DNA from: Ceratobasidium sp. AG-K | Taxonomy: Eukaryota; Basidiomycota; Agaricomycetes; Cantharellales; Ceratobasidiaceae | Length of the DNA: 64,000 nucleotides | Direction of reading: 5' to 3' | NCBI GenBank assembly: GCA_037039685.1 | Contig: JAWNGF010000004.1 | Coordinates: 3,596,001 to 3,660,000 of the forward strand | In this document: positions 23,505 to 34,831 of the stretch, piece by piece | Layout of the letters: each line of letters opens with the position of its first letter | How positions within the stretch are numbered: the stretch's first letter is position 1 | Notes under the pieces: generated by a model | Told to the model about the DNA's origin: nothing | Databases searched by the model: none | What the model saw: only the letters and a program-made list of their open reading frames with translations | Program-made: the position numbers and the translations under genes

Positions 23505-26500
23505 TCATCCTAAATTGCATGCCAGATTAAAAATGTGCAGAAAACAAAGCAAATGTTTACACGACCTCTTCGCCAGCTCGTCTTGCTCGTCGTCTGACGC
23601 CGAGTGTACGCCCACCACTCCATTGACAAGATTTTTTACTGCGTGAATTGTACCATCTACTCCCCCAAGCGATGCCTTGCGTTTTATTCCGATGTCTATG
23701 AGTGGTTCTAATCTATCAGTTTCCCCTTCCACTGAGTGGGTAGACGTAGGACTTACATGTGACGGCCTCGACTGTAGGCTCTCCCTCGATATCTGCCTCA
23801 GTCGCTGGTTCCGAACTATCGGGCGTCTCCAAATCTGAATCCCCTTGGGCCTCTGCTTCCTGTACCTCGACCTCGGCCTTCATCTTTTCGGCCCTTCGGA
23901 CCTTTCTTCTCGCCCGCTTGGCGCTCTTGACGTCCTCTCTTGCCCTGGCATCCCCTAGATCCCTCTCATTTTCCTTGGACTCGGCTGGTTTAGGCGCCAC
24001 TGCCCCCCGACCGAAAATGTCTTCAAACAGTGTGCGCGGGACGAATGGCGCGTTATCCAGGTTAATACCGCCGCCTTGTGCGGAGACGGATTGAACTTCA
24101 TCGCCTGCTAGAATGAGCGACCACCGACTATCGTCTGTACTTCCAACACCCAGCGCCCCAAAGTCTCCTGCACCCGGTGACCATAGCGGTTGGTCGAGTT
24201 TGAAAGGCAGAACGCGAGCGGAGAGCTGGGTAGGTGTTGCGACGCCATAGGTGCTTATGCGGGTCGACTTGGAGTCCGGGTATTGGAAGAGAGCGAATGC
24301 GGGTTGAGTTGGATGAGAGACGATATGCGCGGGTTGGTGAGCGGTGAAAGTGAGGGGAACGTGCCAGATGACTGTGTCGCAATATGAACACGAGCTAGGA
24401 ATGTAATCATAGGGGAAACGCACCACTAAGCCTGACCAGATCCCAAAGAGCGACCGTCTGAGACCCAAGAACGGCGAGATATCGGCCGCTAGAGCCAACA
24501 AAAGCGAGCTCCCGTGGTTCTTTAGTCTCGACGCACGAAAGGGCACCTCGCATAGGGACAGAAACCGAGTCGCCGTTGCTGGTATCCCACAGAGTGACGC
24601 ACGACCCGTGGATGACAGCAAGTAAGGAACCGTCTGGTGAAAAGAGCGCTTTTGAAGGAGTGTGGTTTCGGTAATTGAACGAAGCAGCGCATATCCAGTA
24701 CTCTGTTCACAAAGGGTTAGCAAAACTAGACACAGACCCGATCACCAGAACTCACCTTCATCCTGCGTTTTCCTCACGCCCCATAGTTTAACTAGCCCAT
24801 CCTCACCAGTGGTGGCAAGCTTCTCGACATGGAACGCGATACTGGTGACGCGATGATCTCCGTGTGGCCGATCGATCCGAGTATTGAGAGTACACAAGTT
24901 CGAGGCTGTGGTCGTGGTGGTCGCGGCAGCGCCGTTCCACTTCCAAAACTTCAAATAAACCTCGGCATCTGCTCTCGAGTCCACAGTAGCCAACCAATCA
25001 CCTCCTTCCGCGCTCTTGCCTTTTTCGGAAATGGCAACCAGTCCAACGCGCACAGGTTCGATCGGGGTCTCGTCTTTTCTTGATACCCGACTGGCCGGCG
25101 CAACTTCGAGTTCGCCGATGAGGTTTAGACCGGCGCCTGAGCGAGAGAGAATCTGGAGGGACGCAGGGTGTGTGGCGGGGAGGATGATTCGGTTCGTAGC
25201 CGAGTGGGATACGAAGGGGAATGGACGTGTTGGGGCGGGGTCTAAAAATCGAAGGTTAGAGATATAAAGACAAAGACCTAATAAACGTACCCAGTCGAAC
25301 TCTTCGAACTGCCCTTCGTATTCTTAGGGTATCGTTACCCACAAAGACCACACCCCCATCTGCGAGCGCAATGGCATACTCCATTCCTCCAGTAGGTCCA
25401 AAACATACCGATACAGCCCCAATGGGCGCACCAACACGGGGGATGTACTCCCTCTGCCCAGAATGCAATTGCCAGACGACCAACACGGCCTCTTCACCGC
25501 CGCTAAGCAGTTGTGCTCCACTCGGGGCAAAAGCGAGCGCAGAAACAGTGTGGGCATGCCAGTGTAGGGTTGTCGTTGCCGCGGTAGCCGAGCCATATTT
25601 TGGATTTGAAGACGAAGGATCCGGGGTTGCGTCGTTCAAGCAGTACCAGAGTCGGACCACACCTCGTTCGTCGCCCGTTGCAAAATACGACTCTGTGGGG
25701 TGCACAGCGACGCAAGTGAGAGGATCAGGCGAGACAAACGTCGTAAATCCACCAGAGCCTCGAGTACGCGAGACGTAGGCCTTGTTTCCACCAATAGCAA
25801 TGAGAAACTCGCCGCACGCAGAAACGGCAAGTCCGGTCGCGCGACGAGTCTTTCCGACATGGGTCGTACGGCTCGATTTGTACGCTTTTGGAGGGTTGGA
25901 GAGGGAGGAGGTGGGAGAAGGGAGTTGATGTTGTGATTTGGTGGTGACACGGAACACATGACTCGAGTCGGAGTTTTTACCTGTAGGTCGACGGTGAGAT
26001 GGGTGAGAACGAAGGTAAGAACCCAACTTACTTTGGCTGGCGGTGGTTACGACGAAGAGTTCATCAGCGAGGGACGAGTGAGCCGCTATATGCGTTACGG
26101 GCTGGTCGATGCGGAGAGTCTCGAGCAGAGCACCGTGGTGTGTGTCCCAGCGCTTGAGGGTTCCATCGAGGGAAGCGGAAAATAGCTGCGTCGAGTCGTG
26201 TGGGTTGAGGATCAGAGCGGTGATTGTGTCCGAGTGGGCCGGAATGGTCGAAACTAGCTTCCCAGTTGCAGTCGAGAATATTTGAAGGGAAGAGGCGGCG
26301 GCAGTAAAGAAATATCTGCAATAGTGTAAATAAGCCTAATTAAAATTAAAGTTAGGTGTACTTACCTGGAGTCAGGGGTAAAAAGCGGGGGAAGCGCAGA
26401 GACCGAACTCTCTGCAAGAGCTGTCCATGCCCAGGCCTGTTCTCCGTCCTCTGCCCGCTTGACGCAGCCTCCTTGCGCCGCTTCTTCCTTGGTGCGCTCT

Positions 26501-26684
26501 CCACCGCTGGTACCGTTGTCTCTGCTGTTGGAGTCGCCATAGTTGTAGCACCTTCGCGTTCTCTCTTCTTGGTATGAGTTCCGGCGCTCTTCTTAGGCGA
26601 AGTCGACAGCATTGGGCTTGTTCCCAAGCTCACTTGACCGAGCCGCTTCAGAACGGCAGATGATTGCTCACTCGTCGGATGCAA
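23505..26684 (-). CDS. Utp17/WDR75 WD40 protein of the small-subunit processome
   Basis: Nucleolar WD-repeat protein of the t-UTP subcomplex, needed for pre-18S rRNA transcription and processing. The N-terminus is Lys/Arg-rich (start 26684, or ATG 26540 reading MATPTAETTVPAVES). WD-type blocks follow: FFTAAASSLQIFSTATGKLV, AHSDTITALILNPHDSTQLF, SASLDGTLKRWDTHHGALL, LAVSACGEFLIAIGGNK, FVSPDPLTCVAVHPTESYFA, DERGVVRLWYCLND, HAHTVSALAFAPSGAQLLSG, HRVTSIAFHVEKLATTGEDG, LVKLWGVRKTQDEGEFW and PSKALFSPDGSLLA. The C-terminal part ends in an acidic and basic tail (RARRKVRRAEKMKAEVEVQE). The N-terminal basic frame and the AEDGEQAWAWTALAESS frame that leads into the first blade differ by one base near 26440-26470. 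The last exon (23505-23712, KRKASLGGVDGTIHAVKNLV) joins only by an uncertain splice. The two-propeller plan and the order of blocks favour Utp17 over other WD proteins. Confidence 0.75.
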
Positions 26685-27095
26685 ATTTTTTGGATCAGGG
26701 TCTCATTAGGCGCCCGGCGTTTCCTAAATCTCTTCCCTCGACTCCAGGCCGGTACGTTTGCGTGGAAGACGTTTAGAACCTAATTCAACTGAGACATGCC
26801 ATTAGAAGACTGTAAATTTTGTGCTACAGGAGACATAGGGCTGGGGATTTTTCAACACGTGAGTTGTCGATCTCCATTGCGTCATGTGCAGTGCTGGATG
26901 GGGGTCTCCATAACCCAACCAAATTCTGACCAACGCCGCAGGTGGTTGTATACCGCATATTTTTAGCTCTACACCGCTTCAATATCTGCCTTGACCTAAT
27001 ATTCAATATAACACCTCCCTAGAGACTGAAGTATGTACTTTGAATTATTCCGATCATACGTATACAAACACCTGACGCCATACTTCCTTAGTGCC
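26685..27095. other. divergent promoter region
   Basis: Upstream region shared by the Utp17 (-) and ketopantoate reductase (+) genes. No further feature recognised. Confidence 0.5.
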
Positions 27096-28437
27096 ATGCA
27101 CATCCATATACTCGGTGTCGGCTCCATCGGCTCTCTCCTCGCGTTGCACCTTCGCCACTCCACCCCTCACAACATCACTCTCCTCGTCAAACGCGAGTCC
27201 TTTGCGCAAACACTCAGGTGCGCCTTAAGCACGCTACTAAATTTATACCCAATCTTATCCTTTGAGCAGGAGAGAGCTCGAGCAAGTCATCACAGTCGAG
27301 CGCGATGGATCACTTATTCGTGCCAGCGGCTTCAACGTCCAGCTCACCGATCCGGCGGCAGAAACCATGCGCAACCTCTTACGCAGTCCCAGCGGTGAAA
27401 CCCGTGCCAAGCTCCTCCGTCCCCGATCAAATAGCATCCCGACCCTACCTGCACACCAAGACTCGACGGAACCCATCAGCTCACTCATCGTCACCACCAA
27501 AGCGCCTTCCACTCTCAGAGCTCTACGCGCCCTCTCGCCGAGACTTACACCCGAGTCGACAATCACCCTCCTCCAAAACGGAATGGGCGTGTACGAGGAG
27601 CTATGTGCGAAACTCTTCCAGTCGCCCTCGCAGAGGCCTCACTTTGTGCTGGCGAGCACCACGCATGGCGCCTGGTCCAAGCGACCATTCTTTACCGTAC
27701 ATGCGGGAATGGGTGATCTCGTCTTTGGAGTCGCACCTAGTAGCAGGGTCAATCTACCTACCGATTTTGGCAGGGAAACACATAAAAACATCGCTAGGAA
27801 CCAAGGTCAAGACGGCTGGGACAAGTCGGAATCAGAGTTGGAGAAGAACCAAGAGTATATGCTCACTCAACTCGCCCAGCATAACTCGCTATACAATACT
27901 ATCCGCACCCTTCTCTCCCTTCGTGGGCTACACACATCTTGGATCAGCGCCTCGGACCTCCAGGAACGACTCCAGCGAAAGCTCGTTACCAACAGCGTCA
28001 TCAACCCGCTCACAGCTATCTTGGGATGTCGAAACGGGGGACTCGCTGGAAACCGCTACGCGCACCGGATTGGACGAGACGTATGCGCCGAAGCCGAGAG
28101 CGTGTTCAGAGCTCAGATATTGGAGGACGATGAACATCCTTCACCTGCAAGAGAGGGGGAGCCCATGTACTCGGAGACCGACCTTGTGAACGCGAATATC
28201 CCACAGAGGCTTACCGCTGCTAGCTTGGAACAGGAGTTTGCCCGCGTCGCAAGGTTGACAGCAGTGAATTTCTCATCCATGCTGTTGGATGTAAGAAAAG
28301 GGACGGAGACGGAGGTAGATTACATGAATGGGTACCTGGCTCGGATGGGGGTCAAGTATGGGATTCCGACTCCTGTGAACGATATGTTAGGTAGGTTGGT
28401 GAAGATGAAGGCGCAGATGCCAAGCGGCGAGAAGTAG
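27096..28437 (+). CDS. 2-dehydropantoate 2-reductase (ketopantoate reductase)
   Basis: NADPH-dependent reduction of ketopantoate to pantoate in pantothenate (CoA) synthesis. Two exons, 27096-27217 and 27270-28437, give 429 residues with no frame break. Start ATG 27096, chosen because the Rossmann motif follows at once: MHIHILGVGSIGSLLALHLR holds GxGxxG at residues 7-12. Later blocks: LIVTTKAPSTLRALRALSPR, TLLQNGMGVYEELCAKL, VTNSVINPLTAILGCRNGGL with the family Asn-Ser-Val-Ile-Asn-Pro-Leu-Thr segment, NFSSMLLDVRKGTETEVDYM with the catalytic Glu region, and NGYLARMGVKYGIPTPVND. All are textbook PanE/Pan5 features. The C-terminal SSMLLDVRKG and NG..A..G...PTP patterns bind the substrate. Length exceeds bacterial PanE (about 300) because of an insert after position 60 and a long middle loop, common in fungi. 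Confidence 0.9.
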
Positions 28438-28863
28438 CAGGGTATCAGCATAGACAACATGAACTATTGTGGTCCCCAATCCTGTCAATAGGCATGGTAG
28501 CAGTGATAGCTTCTACTCGTAGGCCGCTGATCATGAATCTATGTACATGATACTCTCTCACCTGCGTAGCTCAATATCTGTAATTGAAACATGTACATTC
28601 AGCTCTCAGGCGACGCTCTCATAGCTGGGCTGATAACCCCTAGTCTGCGCCATGTGCTATTCGCATACTGTGGCCCTGGCACACAGTGTAAGCGTAAGCC
28701 TAGATTAAGCCTCATAGGCAAATAATATTAACAAACCCACTACGGAGCATAAACATCTAAGAAGCATTTTGTTTCATTTATTCGCAGTATATGGTAAATG
28801 TGGTAGACTCGATATTTGCTTACGGAGGAGTTTCTGGTCTTTAAGCTGTTTACTCTACATTGT
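28438..28863. other. intergenic, no gene recognised
   Basis: Convergent 3' region between ketopantoate reductase (+) and the decayed NPC2-like copy (-). Confidence 0.5.
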
Positions 28864-29559
28864 CTAATTGACTGAAAAGTAAGGACGCTTAGGTAGCAAG
28901 TCGGCCAAGATTTTGGTGCGGAACAAGTCCCCATCGTCCACAGTGTATGCGTGCACGTCTACGCTAAATTTGGTTACGGGAAGTTATCTCAGCACAGAAG
29001 CAAGTGTTGTATAGAAGCTCGTACCAGGGGGATCTCTTTGGGAAGCTCCACTTCCTGGGTCAGCCATGCTGCCCAGCCTTGGCTAGACATTGAACCGCTA
29101 CATTCGCCTTTCGACTGCGTTTGACTGGCATAAGAGACAGGCCCCGGAATGAGTAGTGTCTGTGGCTCACTCTCCGTCGCATAAATCAAATATCTTTTGC
29201 ATCAACTTAACGGGCCCAAGCTTGACCACGACGTCCGCAAATGCTCCTTCCTATCGGAATAAAAGAGTCAGAGCGATGATCAGGGCCGCGCTATGTAAAA
29301 ATGTTTCACATTGACAGTATGACCTACATACGCCTTGACCGTGACATTCATCTTCCTTCCAGGCTGGGGTTCTGGAGAGACTTCCAACGACTATATCTAA
29401 ACAACGCTCTCGCTGGACCTCGTTAGCAATAATGTTCACTTACAACAATACCACGCCCAATACCAGCTCGACCCGATGTGTCAGAACGAGCGCCGGCGTC
29501 CCAAGCGGAACGAGCCAAGCGCCAGCAAGAATGGCAACGATACACTTTTTAAACAACAT
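28864..29559 (-). pseudogene. decayed NPC2-like ML-domain paralogue
   Basis: Minus-strand relatives of the 399-1194 gene: signal-like start MLFKKCIVAILAGAWLVPLG (ATG 29559), then LEVSPEPQPGRKMNVTVKAY, GAFADVVVKLGPVKLMQKIF, DLCDGE, WLTQEVELPKEIPL and TKFSVDVHAYTVDDGDLFRT, stop at 28864. It is damaged in several places. The intron acceptor before TKFSV reads AA instead of AG (28974-28975). The donor exon after EIPL is one base short of the phase used by the intact copy. The signal exon does not join the ML exon in frame, and the segment with the first cysteine is missing. The last conserved Cys (LVCVKL in the intact copy) is Arg here (DLFRTKI). Sequence divergence is broad, so this is true decay and not just a read error. 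Confidence 0.75.
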
Positions 29560-30446
29560 GGCTAGAATTTGGAAAACAATCGTTGATGGAGGTGACAAGG
29601 TTCGATTGGGCAGAGTAGACTCGAGTGAATACCCGTGAGGCAATGTGTGGTGACGAAAACAAGGTACCCACAATCAACCCCCTCTGTGCTGTCGAGGCGA
29701 ATACGAGGCTCAAATATGACGTGATTAATTGCCCAGCCTCCTGAGAATCTAGCCGGACAAATTGTGGAGGCGCATACATGTGCACAGGTCTGCCCTATGG
29801 GAAGTCTCTGTGACATATCTTGTGCATCAACGTGATGAAGCATCTTGGAGACGTATCGAGTGACGAGGCGGTTGCAAGAGGGATTAAACTTACTCAATCG
29901 ATCCGACAGGCGGGCTTAGGGCTAAGCGTGAGCATCACTAAGGTATATCCGGACGATGAACGAGCAGAAGACGAACCCAAGGCATGTTCCGTATGCCTGA
30001 TTCGATGGTGGTATACTCAAAATCGAAATAATGTAACCTGTGAGTATAAAACTTTTGGTTCAAATAAGCCGTATTTACCGTATGGCCATGAGTAACCTGC
30101 AAAGGCCTTACAAGCTATGGTGGCGCACCCTGGCCATCAACTGGCAGCTGTTCATCCAGTGGCTGTGTCAACACTTCTGCAATACTTTTATTCGCGTGCT
30201 GCCAGCACCCTGGGCTACGTTATCGATTACGTTAACCCTGTGCCTACGGCTGTATGCGCTCGCGCTACAAGTGAATGTATGCGTAGGAGAAGTGCTGCGG
30301 CCGTTGTGATGAAGACATATGCATGATGGATACGATGACGTCACGTGTGCGATGGAGCGATTGATAAAGGCTGAAGCGAAGGGGGCCGGCCCAACGACGA
30401 CGTCCAGAGCAGAGAGCATCATACTCTCAGAAAGAGATACACTAAT
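29560..30446. other. intergenic, HET-C upstream region
   Basis: No protein-coding exon recognised; a few short frames near 29820-30330 lack motifs. A composite CRE/E-box site lies near the right end. Confidence 0.45.
30336..30347. promoter_or_regulatory. composite CRE/E-box (TGACGTCACGTG)
   Basis: A perfect palindromic CRE (TGACGTCA) overlaps a CACGTG E-box, about 100 bases before the HET-C start codon. bZIP and bHLH factors bind such sites in fungi; control of HET-C is inferred only from position. Confidence 0.45.
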
Positions 30447-33400
30447 ATGCTTTCACTTACGACGACGCTACTAGTCGTCGCACTCCTGTGCATACTCATA
30501 CCCAACGTCGCCGCGTTTGGAGCTGGTGACATCCCCGAGTAAGTGTCATACTTGATTGTCTCGAAGCTCCGACTAATATCTACTCCTAAAGCTATGCGTA
30601 TTTGAATGACAAGGGTGAGCGCCACCTTGTCGTGTTTAAGCATAAATCGGACTAACCTTCCGCTTGTAGCATTCCGTCACGGTGATATTGAATCGATCCT
30701 CAGCACTTTGTCAAAGAATGTCGGTTCATCTGGCTTTGGCGGAGGTGTCGCAGGGCTCCTTGTTGGTGTCGCCAAGGCGGCGATGAATCGCGGCAAAGGG
30801 GACAGGTTCACGTCTCTCGATGTTAAGCGCGTCTACTTTGTATGTTTACTGGTTAGCACGACGATGAGGTTCACACTAATAGAACAACGCAGGGAAACTG
30901 GCTTCGTGACTACTCCCAAGCCATGGACATTGCTGGGTTGTCCAAGCTCACCGCTGAAACCCTCGTGACTGTAGTTAGCGCGCTTGGTTTCATGGTAAAT
31001 TCCCCTTATTTCTGATACCACCGTCTTTTGAACAGTACGCTCGCTTTTGTAGACTTTTGGATTTGCTACCGAGGAGTTCCAAGTGACCGCTGATAGGCTT
31101 GGAGTGTACCTACCTGTTGAGGTAAGTTGATCGCGCTCAATGATGCATATACTGCTATTAACTACCATTACTCTAGCACATTGATAAGTGAGATGCCCAC
31201 TCTAACGCAAGTGATCTCTGGCTAATTAATTTTCTAGCCCCAAGGGCTATGCTGAAAAGGAAGGTGACGCTCGTCAGTTTCACCCTAAACTTCGAGGTCC
31301 CATCGATCCGCGCGAACTCGAGATCGATCAAAACACTGGCATGAAGGTTTGATAGCCAAGTCTCTCTCACTACTTCCCTGACCACTTATCCTGGTCCCTT
31401 TCTTCACTAGAACTACATTGCGACTGAAGGCCAGTCTTGGGATACCTCCACGGGTCACGTCCGCCGTACGTTAGAAGCATGTATTCAGCACGGGCGACAA
31501 GCCAATGGCCAGGAGAACGGCGATATGTGGGAAGCCTTTAGGCTGCTTGGAACTGCTCTCCACACTTTGGAAGATTTATTGGCCCACAGTATGCGGATAT
31601 GCCTACTGAAACCGGAGATTCGCGATTGACATGTTTATAGGCAACTGGTGCGAGCTCGGCTTGCTGAAGATGGGCCATAGCGAGGTGTTCTGCCATGTTG
31701 GTGACAATGGTAAATACTTGATTTCGACCCTCTTCAAGTCGCACTAACGGCATGTTCAGTCAAGGTCAACACCCCGAATGGACAAGCGCCGCCACTCATT
31801 ACTGGAACTTTTGGCTCTGCCGATTTCATGCACAGCATGCTCGGCGAGGCGACCGAGTAAGTATCCAGAGTTCGAAGTATTGAGTAACTACTTACTTGTA
31901 TGGGCATTAGTCACTTGAGTGAGGCCAGCGTCTCCGACCTTAGCAAGAAGATGAACCAGGTAAGCCGTCTCTAGACTCACGCCTACAGAACACTAATAAC
32001 TATTGCATTATTAGATGAAGAATCAAGATCAATCAGAATCTCCTATCTCCAAATTGCGTGGTATCTTGGGCAAGATCCCATCCGGCGGTGGAGACGACAA
32101 GCAAGGCGCGATGGATCAGGGCGACCAGATCCGTGCCAAGGCCTTCAACTTTGTATGTGATTTAGATTCGCGCATTTATATCAACTGATAGGCTTCATGG
32201 GACGACTAGAATCCCGACGATGTCGCGCCAGAGGATGTCCAAAAGCAACTCCTTGAAATCTTGAAGTGGCACGATCAAGTTATGCACGATATTACCAAGG
32301 TACATTTATCCTTCTGGCACCTGTACTATATACTGATATTTTTAGACGATCCAAAATATCCCTGGCCTCGAGAGTCTTTTGGAGGACCTCACTAATGCGA
32401 TGAGCGCATGTATGTACCCTTATCACCCAAATACCTCTTAACTGACCAACCTACGGCTATTTTAGACGTTTACACCACGCTCGAGCCCTGGCTCACTCCG
32501 ATCCTGCAACAGACTACCTCTGCTTTGCAGGAGGGATCCGCTGCTGTCATTGATACCGATGATCAGTACGAGGTACGCGCGTGCAACGCATTCACGAAAT
32601 TTGTTCGATCACTCACTGCACTGTACCAGGTCTTCAACAACCCCGACGCGTCTGACCCATCCCACTCGCTCTTGTCAAAGGACCACTTCGGGTACGTCGT
32701 TTTCCTAGTCACTTGCTTATTACGTGCTAACTGAAACGCTGGTGTCCAGCCTCATTTTGAATGAACCTGCTGGAAAAATCGCACTCGTTGTTGTCAAGCA
32801 TACCGTCGAGCTGATTGTTGAGGCCTGGTACGACCACAACAAGGATGTCGGGCAAATTATCAACCAGGTAAGTAGAGGGCAACATTTTTCAGCTTTGGCG
32901 GATAGTAAGACGTGGTAAATAGGTCATGGAAGCTTTCCATCATCCCTACTACGCGACGGGCAACTCCCAAGTCCAGAACGACATGTTCCAAGAGCTTACC
33001 CGCTGGTTTGGTGGCCTTGGCGAGTCCGAGGTAAGCTGGTACAGCCAACAAGCGAAGCCCCTCTCAAGCTTGGATGCGTTATAGGGTAACAACACGATCC
33101 AGCTCCTGACCAAGCAGAGCGTTCGCGATGGTAAGAATAAGCGTATCGGGTCGGAAGACGCGACTACTGGTCATGGCCATGGCCAGTCGACCGGGTATGG
33201 AACGCATTCTGGCGGACAACAACAGCCCGGAGGTTACGGTGGTCAGTCGGGTGGCTACGGCCAACAATCCAGTGGCGGTTATGGCCAACAATCCAGCGGT
33301 GGCTATGGTCAACAGCAATCCGGTGGCTATGGCCAACAGCAATCCAGTGGCTATGGTGGTCAGTCTGGTGGTTACGGAGAGTCCGGAGGGTACGGGGGTG

Positions 33401-34002
33401 GAAACGCGGGACGTGGGAATGACAACACGCAGTCAACCTACGGGAGCCGCAATGAAGGCTCGTATGGCCGAAACGAAGAGTCCACTTATGGCCGTAACCA
33501 AGAACCATCCTATGGAGGCGGAGGCGGAGGTGGATATGGTCGCTCAAACAACGACGAGTACGGCTCCTCTCGCCGCGAGGAATCGCACAGTGGCTACAAT
33601 CCCTCGTACGGCAACGAAGGAGGACATAGTTCGCGCCGCGACGATAACGAAGGTGGAGGGTATGGTTCACGCCGCAATGACAACGAGGGCGGGTATGGAT
33701 CGCATCGTCGCGACGATGATGGCGGGTACAGCTCACGTCGGAACGATGACGAGGGCGGATATGGCTCCCGTCAACACGAGGACGAAGGCGGATATGGTTC
33801 TCGCCGTCACCATGAAGAGGGAGGATATGGCTCTCGTCGCGAGCCCGAAGAGAGCAGCGGATACAACCCCTCCTATGGTGGCGGAGGGCGCAGGCGCGAC
33901 AATGACGATACCTTCGGCGCCGAGCGCCTGAACATCAACGACGACGACAATCATGGTTACGGCGGAGGACGCCGTCATCAGGGATACAACCCGGATTACT
34001 AG
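30447..34002 (+). CDS. HET-C domain protein with Gly/Tyr-rich repeat tail
   Basis: Homologue of the Neurospora HET-C heterokaryon-incompatibility protein, roughly 900 residues over about fourteen short introns. Start ATG 30447 gives the signal peptide MLSLTTTLLVVALLCILIP. The HET-C core reads FRHGDIESILSTLSKNVGSS, FTSLDVKRVYFGNWLRDYSQ, AMDIAGLSKLTAETLV, ARQFHPKLRGPIDPRELEID, NYIATEGQSWDTSTGHVRRT, EAFRLLGTALHTLEDLLAHS, NWCELGLLKMGH, ITGTFGSADFMHSMLGEAT, VEAWYDHNKDVGQIINQV and MEAFHHPYYATGNSQVQND. The C-terminal quarter (33130-33990) is a tandem Gly-Tyr-Gln/Ser/Arg repeat: GGYGQQSS units first, then GGYGSRR units with Asp/Glu spacers. It ends GYNPDY before TAG 34000-34002. N. crassa HET-C also has a glycine-rich tail. 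In Ascomycota the central variable domain sets allele specificity; whether this copy takes part in self-recognition in this fungus is unknown. Confidence 0.9.
33130..33990 (+). repeat. GGYG-coding tandem repeats inside the HET-C gene
   Basis: Imperfect tandem units of 21-36 bases encoding GGYGQQS-type motifs (33230-33380) and later GGYGSRR-D/E-rich motifs (33650-33850). The coding strand is purine-rich; reverse-strand open frames here are artefacts of the repeat. Confidence 0.8.
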
Positions 34003-34299
34003 GCCAACGTATGTCCCTGCTGTAGGGCCTAAGAGCTCAAGTACTGACATTGATCTGACAGAATTATTGAAATATAACAAGTCGAAAAGACACTTGCCTG
34101 AATGATTGATTGCTCTGAAGATATTAAATAAATCGCAGAATATTTGTAGAACATTGTGATTGGAATGAATAACTCTTAGTACGGTTCGAGGCGGTGAAAG
34201 GAGACCAAGTTAATTCTATTCAAAATTGGCAGGGATAGCACACGACAAAGCATCCGGTTGAGATTAGGGTTAGGCCCAGATGAGTTTCAAAAAAAGAAA
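34003..34299. other. spacer between HET-C and U2 snRNA
   Basis: AT-rich 3' region of HET-C. No gene seen. Confidence 0.5.
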
Positions 34300-34492
34300 A
34301 GAGAAATCCCGCGACGACACAAGCCGGTACTGTAAGGGCAAGGTCATCTTGTAATCGCTCGTGCAAGCAGAGGAGCAACCACCCGGGCGGCAAAAATTGA
34401 ATAATCGAATTAGGTGGCAATGCCACCGTTTAGTCGATTAAGACTAAAAGAACAGATACTACACTTGATCTAAGCCAAAAGGCCAGAGTGGT
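34300..34492 (-). ncRNA. U2 spliceosomal snRNA
   Basis: Reading the minus strand from 34492: ACCACTCTGGCCTTTTGGCT, then TAGATCAAGTGTAGTATCTG, which is the strongly conserved 5' domain of U2. The branchpoint-pairing GTAGTA falls at 34457-34462. Downstream, TTTAGTC and GACTAAA form stem IIa and GGTGGC/GCCACC forms stem IIb. An Sm site AATTTTTG follows, before GC-rich 3' stem-loops. The 3' end is approximate (about 190 nt is usual). It sits between the HET-C 3' region and the GNL1 3' region, on the same strand as GNL1, with its own promoter presumably to the right of 34492. Confidence 0.92.
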
Positions 34493-34831
34493 AAGGAAAC
34501 CGCATGACATGGAAGCAGTATTTAAGCTTCGCGACCCTGGTCCGTGCGCGGTGCCACCTCGATCATTATCTCGCTCACTTGTGGGTCACGCTTCTTGTGA
34601 TTTGTGCGTTGATGACATCTGCGAAGAGCCCCGTGAAGGTGCTCTCTTCGGATGGATGCATACACCCTACGCGCGTTTTCAACGGAATTATTTTATTCTC
34701 GTACGCACGGGAATTGCACCCGCCATCCTTCATTTCAATTGTCCACGGAAGTATTCATTGCTACCCCTAAACCAACTACTGTCTGGTACAGTAGAATATC
34801 CATACACAATCATCACATAGAATAGCGCTAG
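34493..34831. other. U2 snRNA upstream region and GNL1 3' side
   Basis: Should hold the U2 promoter (proximal sequence element not recognisable by eye). Short plus-strand frames have no motif. Confidence 0.4.

Noticed and set aside
27305..28189. 294-residue alternative plus-strand frame
   Set aside because: Overlaps the ketopantoate reductase exon in another frame; the reductase has all family motifs.
33164..33736. Minus-strand 190-residue frame rich in His and Arg
   Set aside because: Antisense shadow of the GGYG repeat of HET-C; composition only reflects the repeat.
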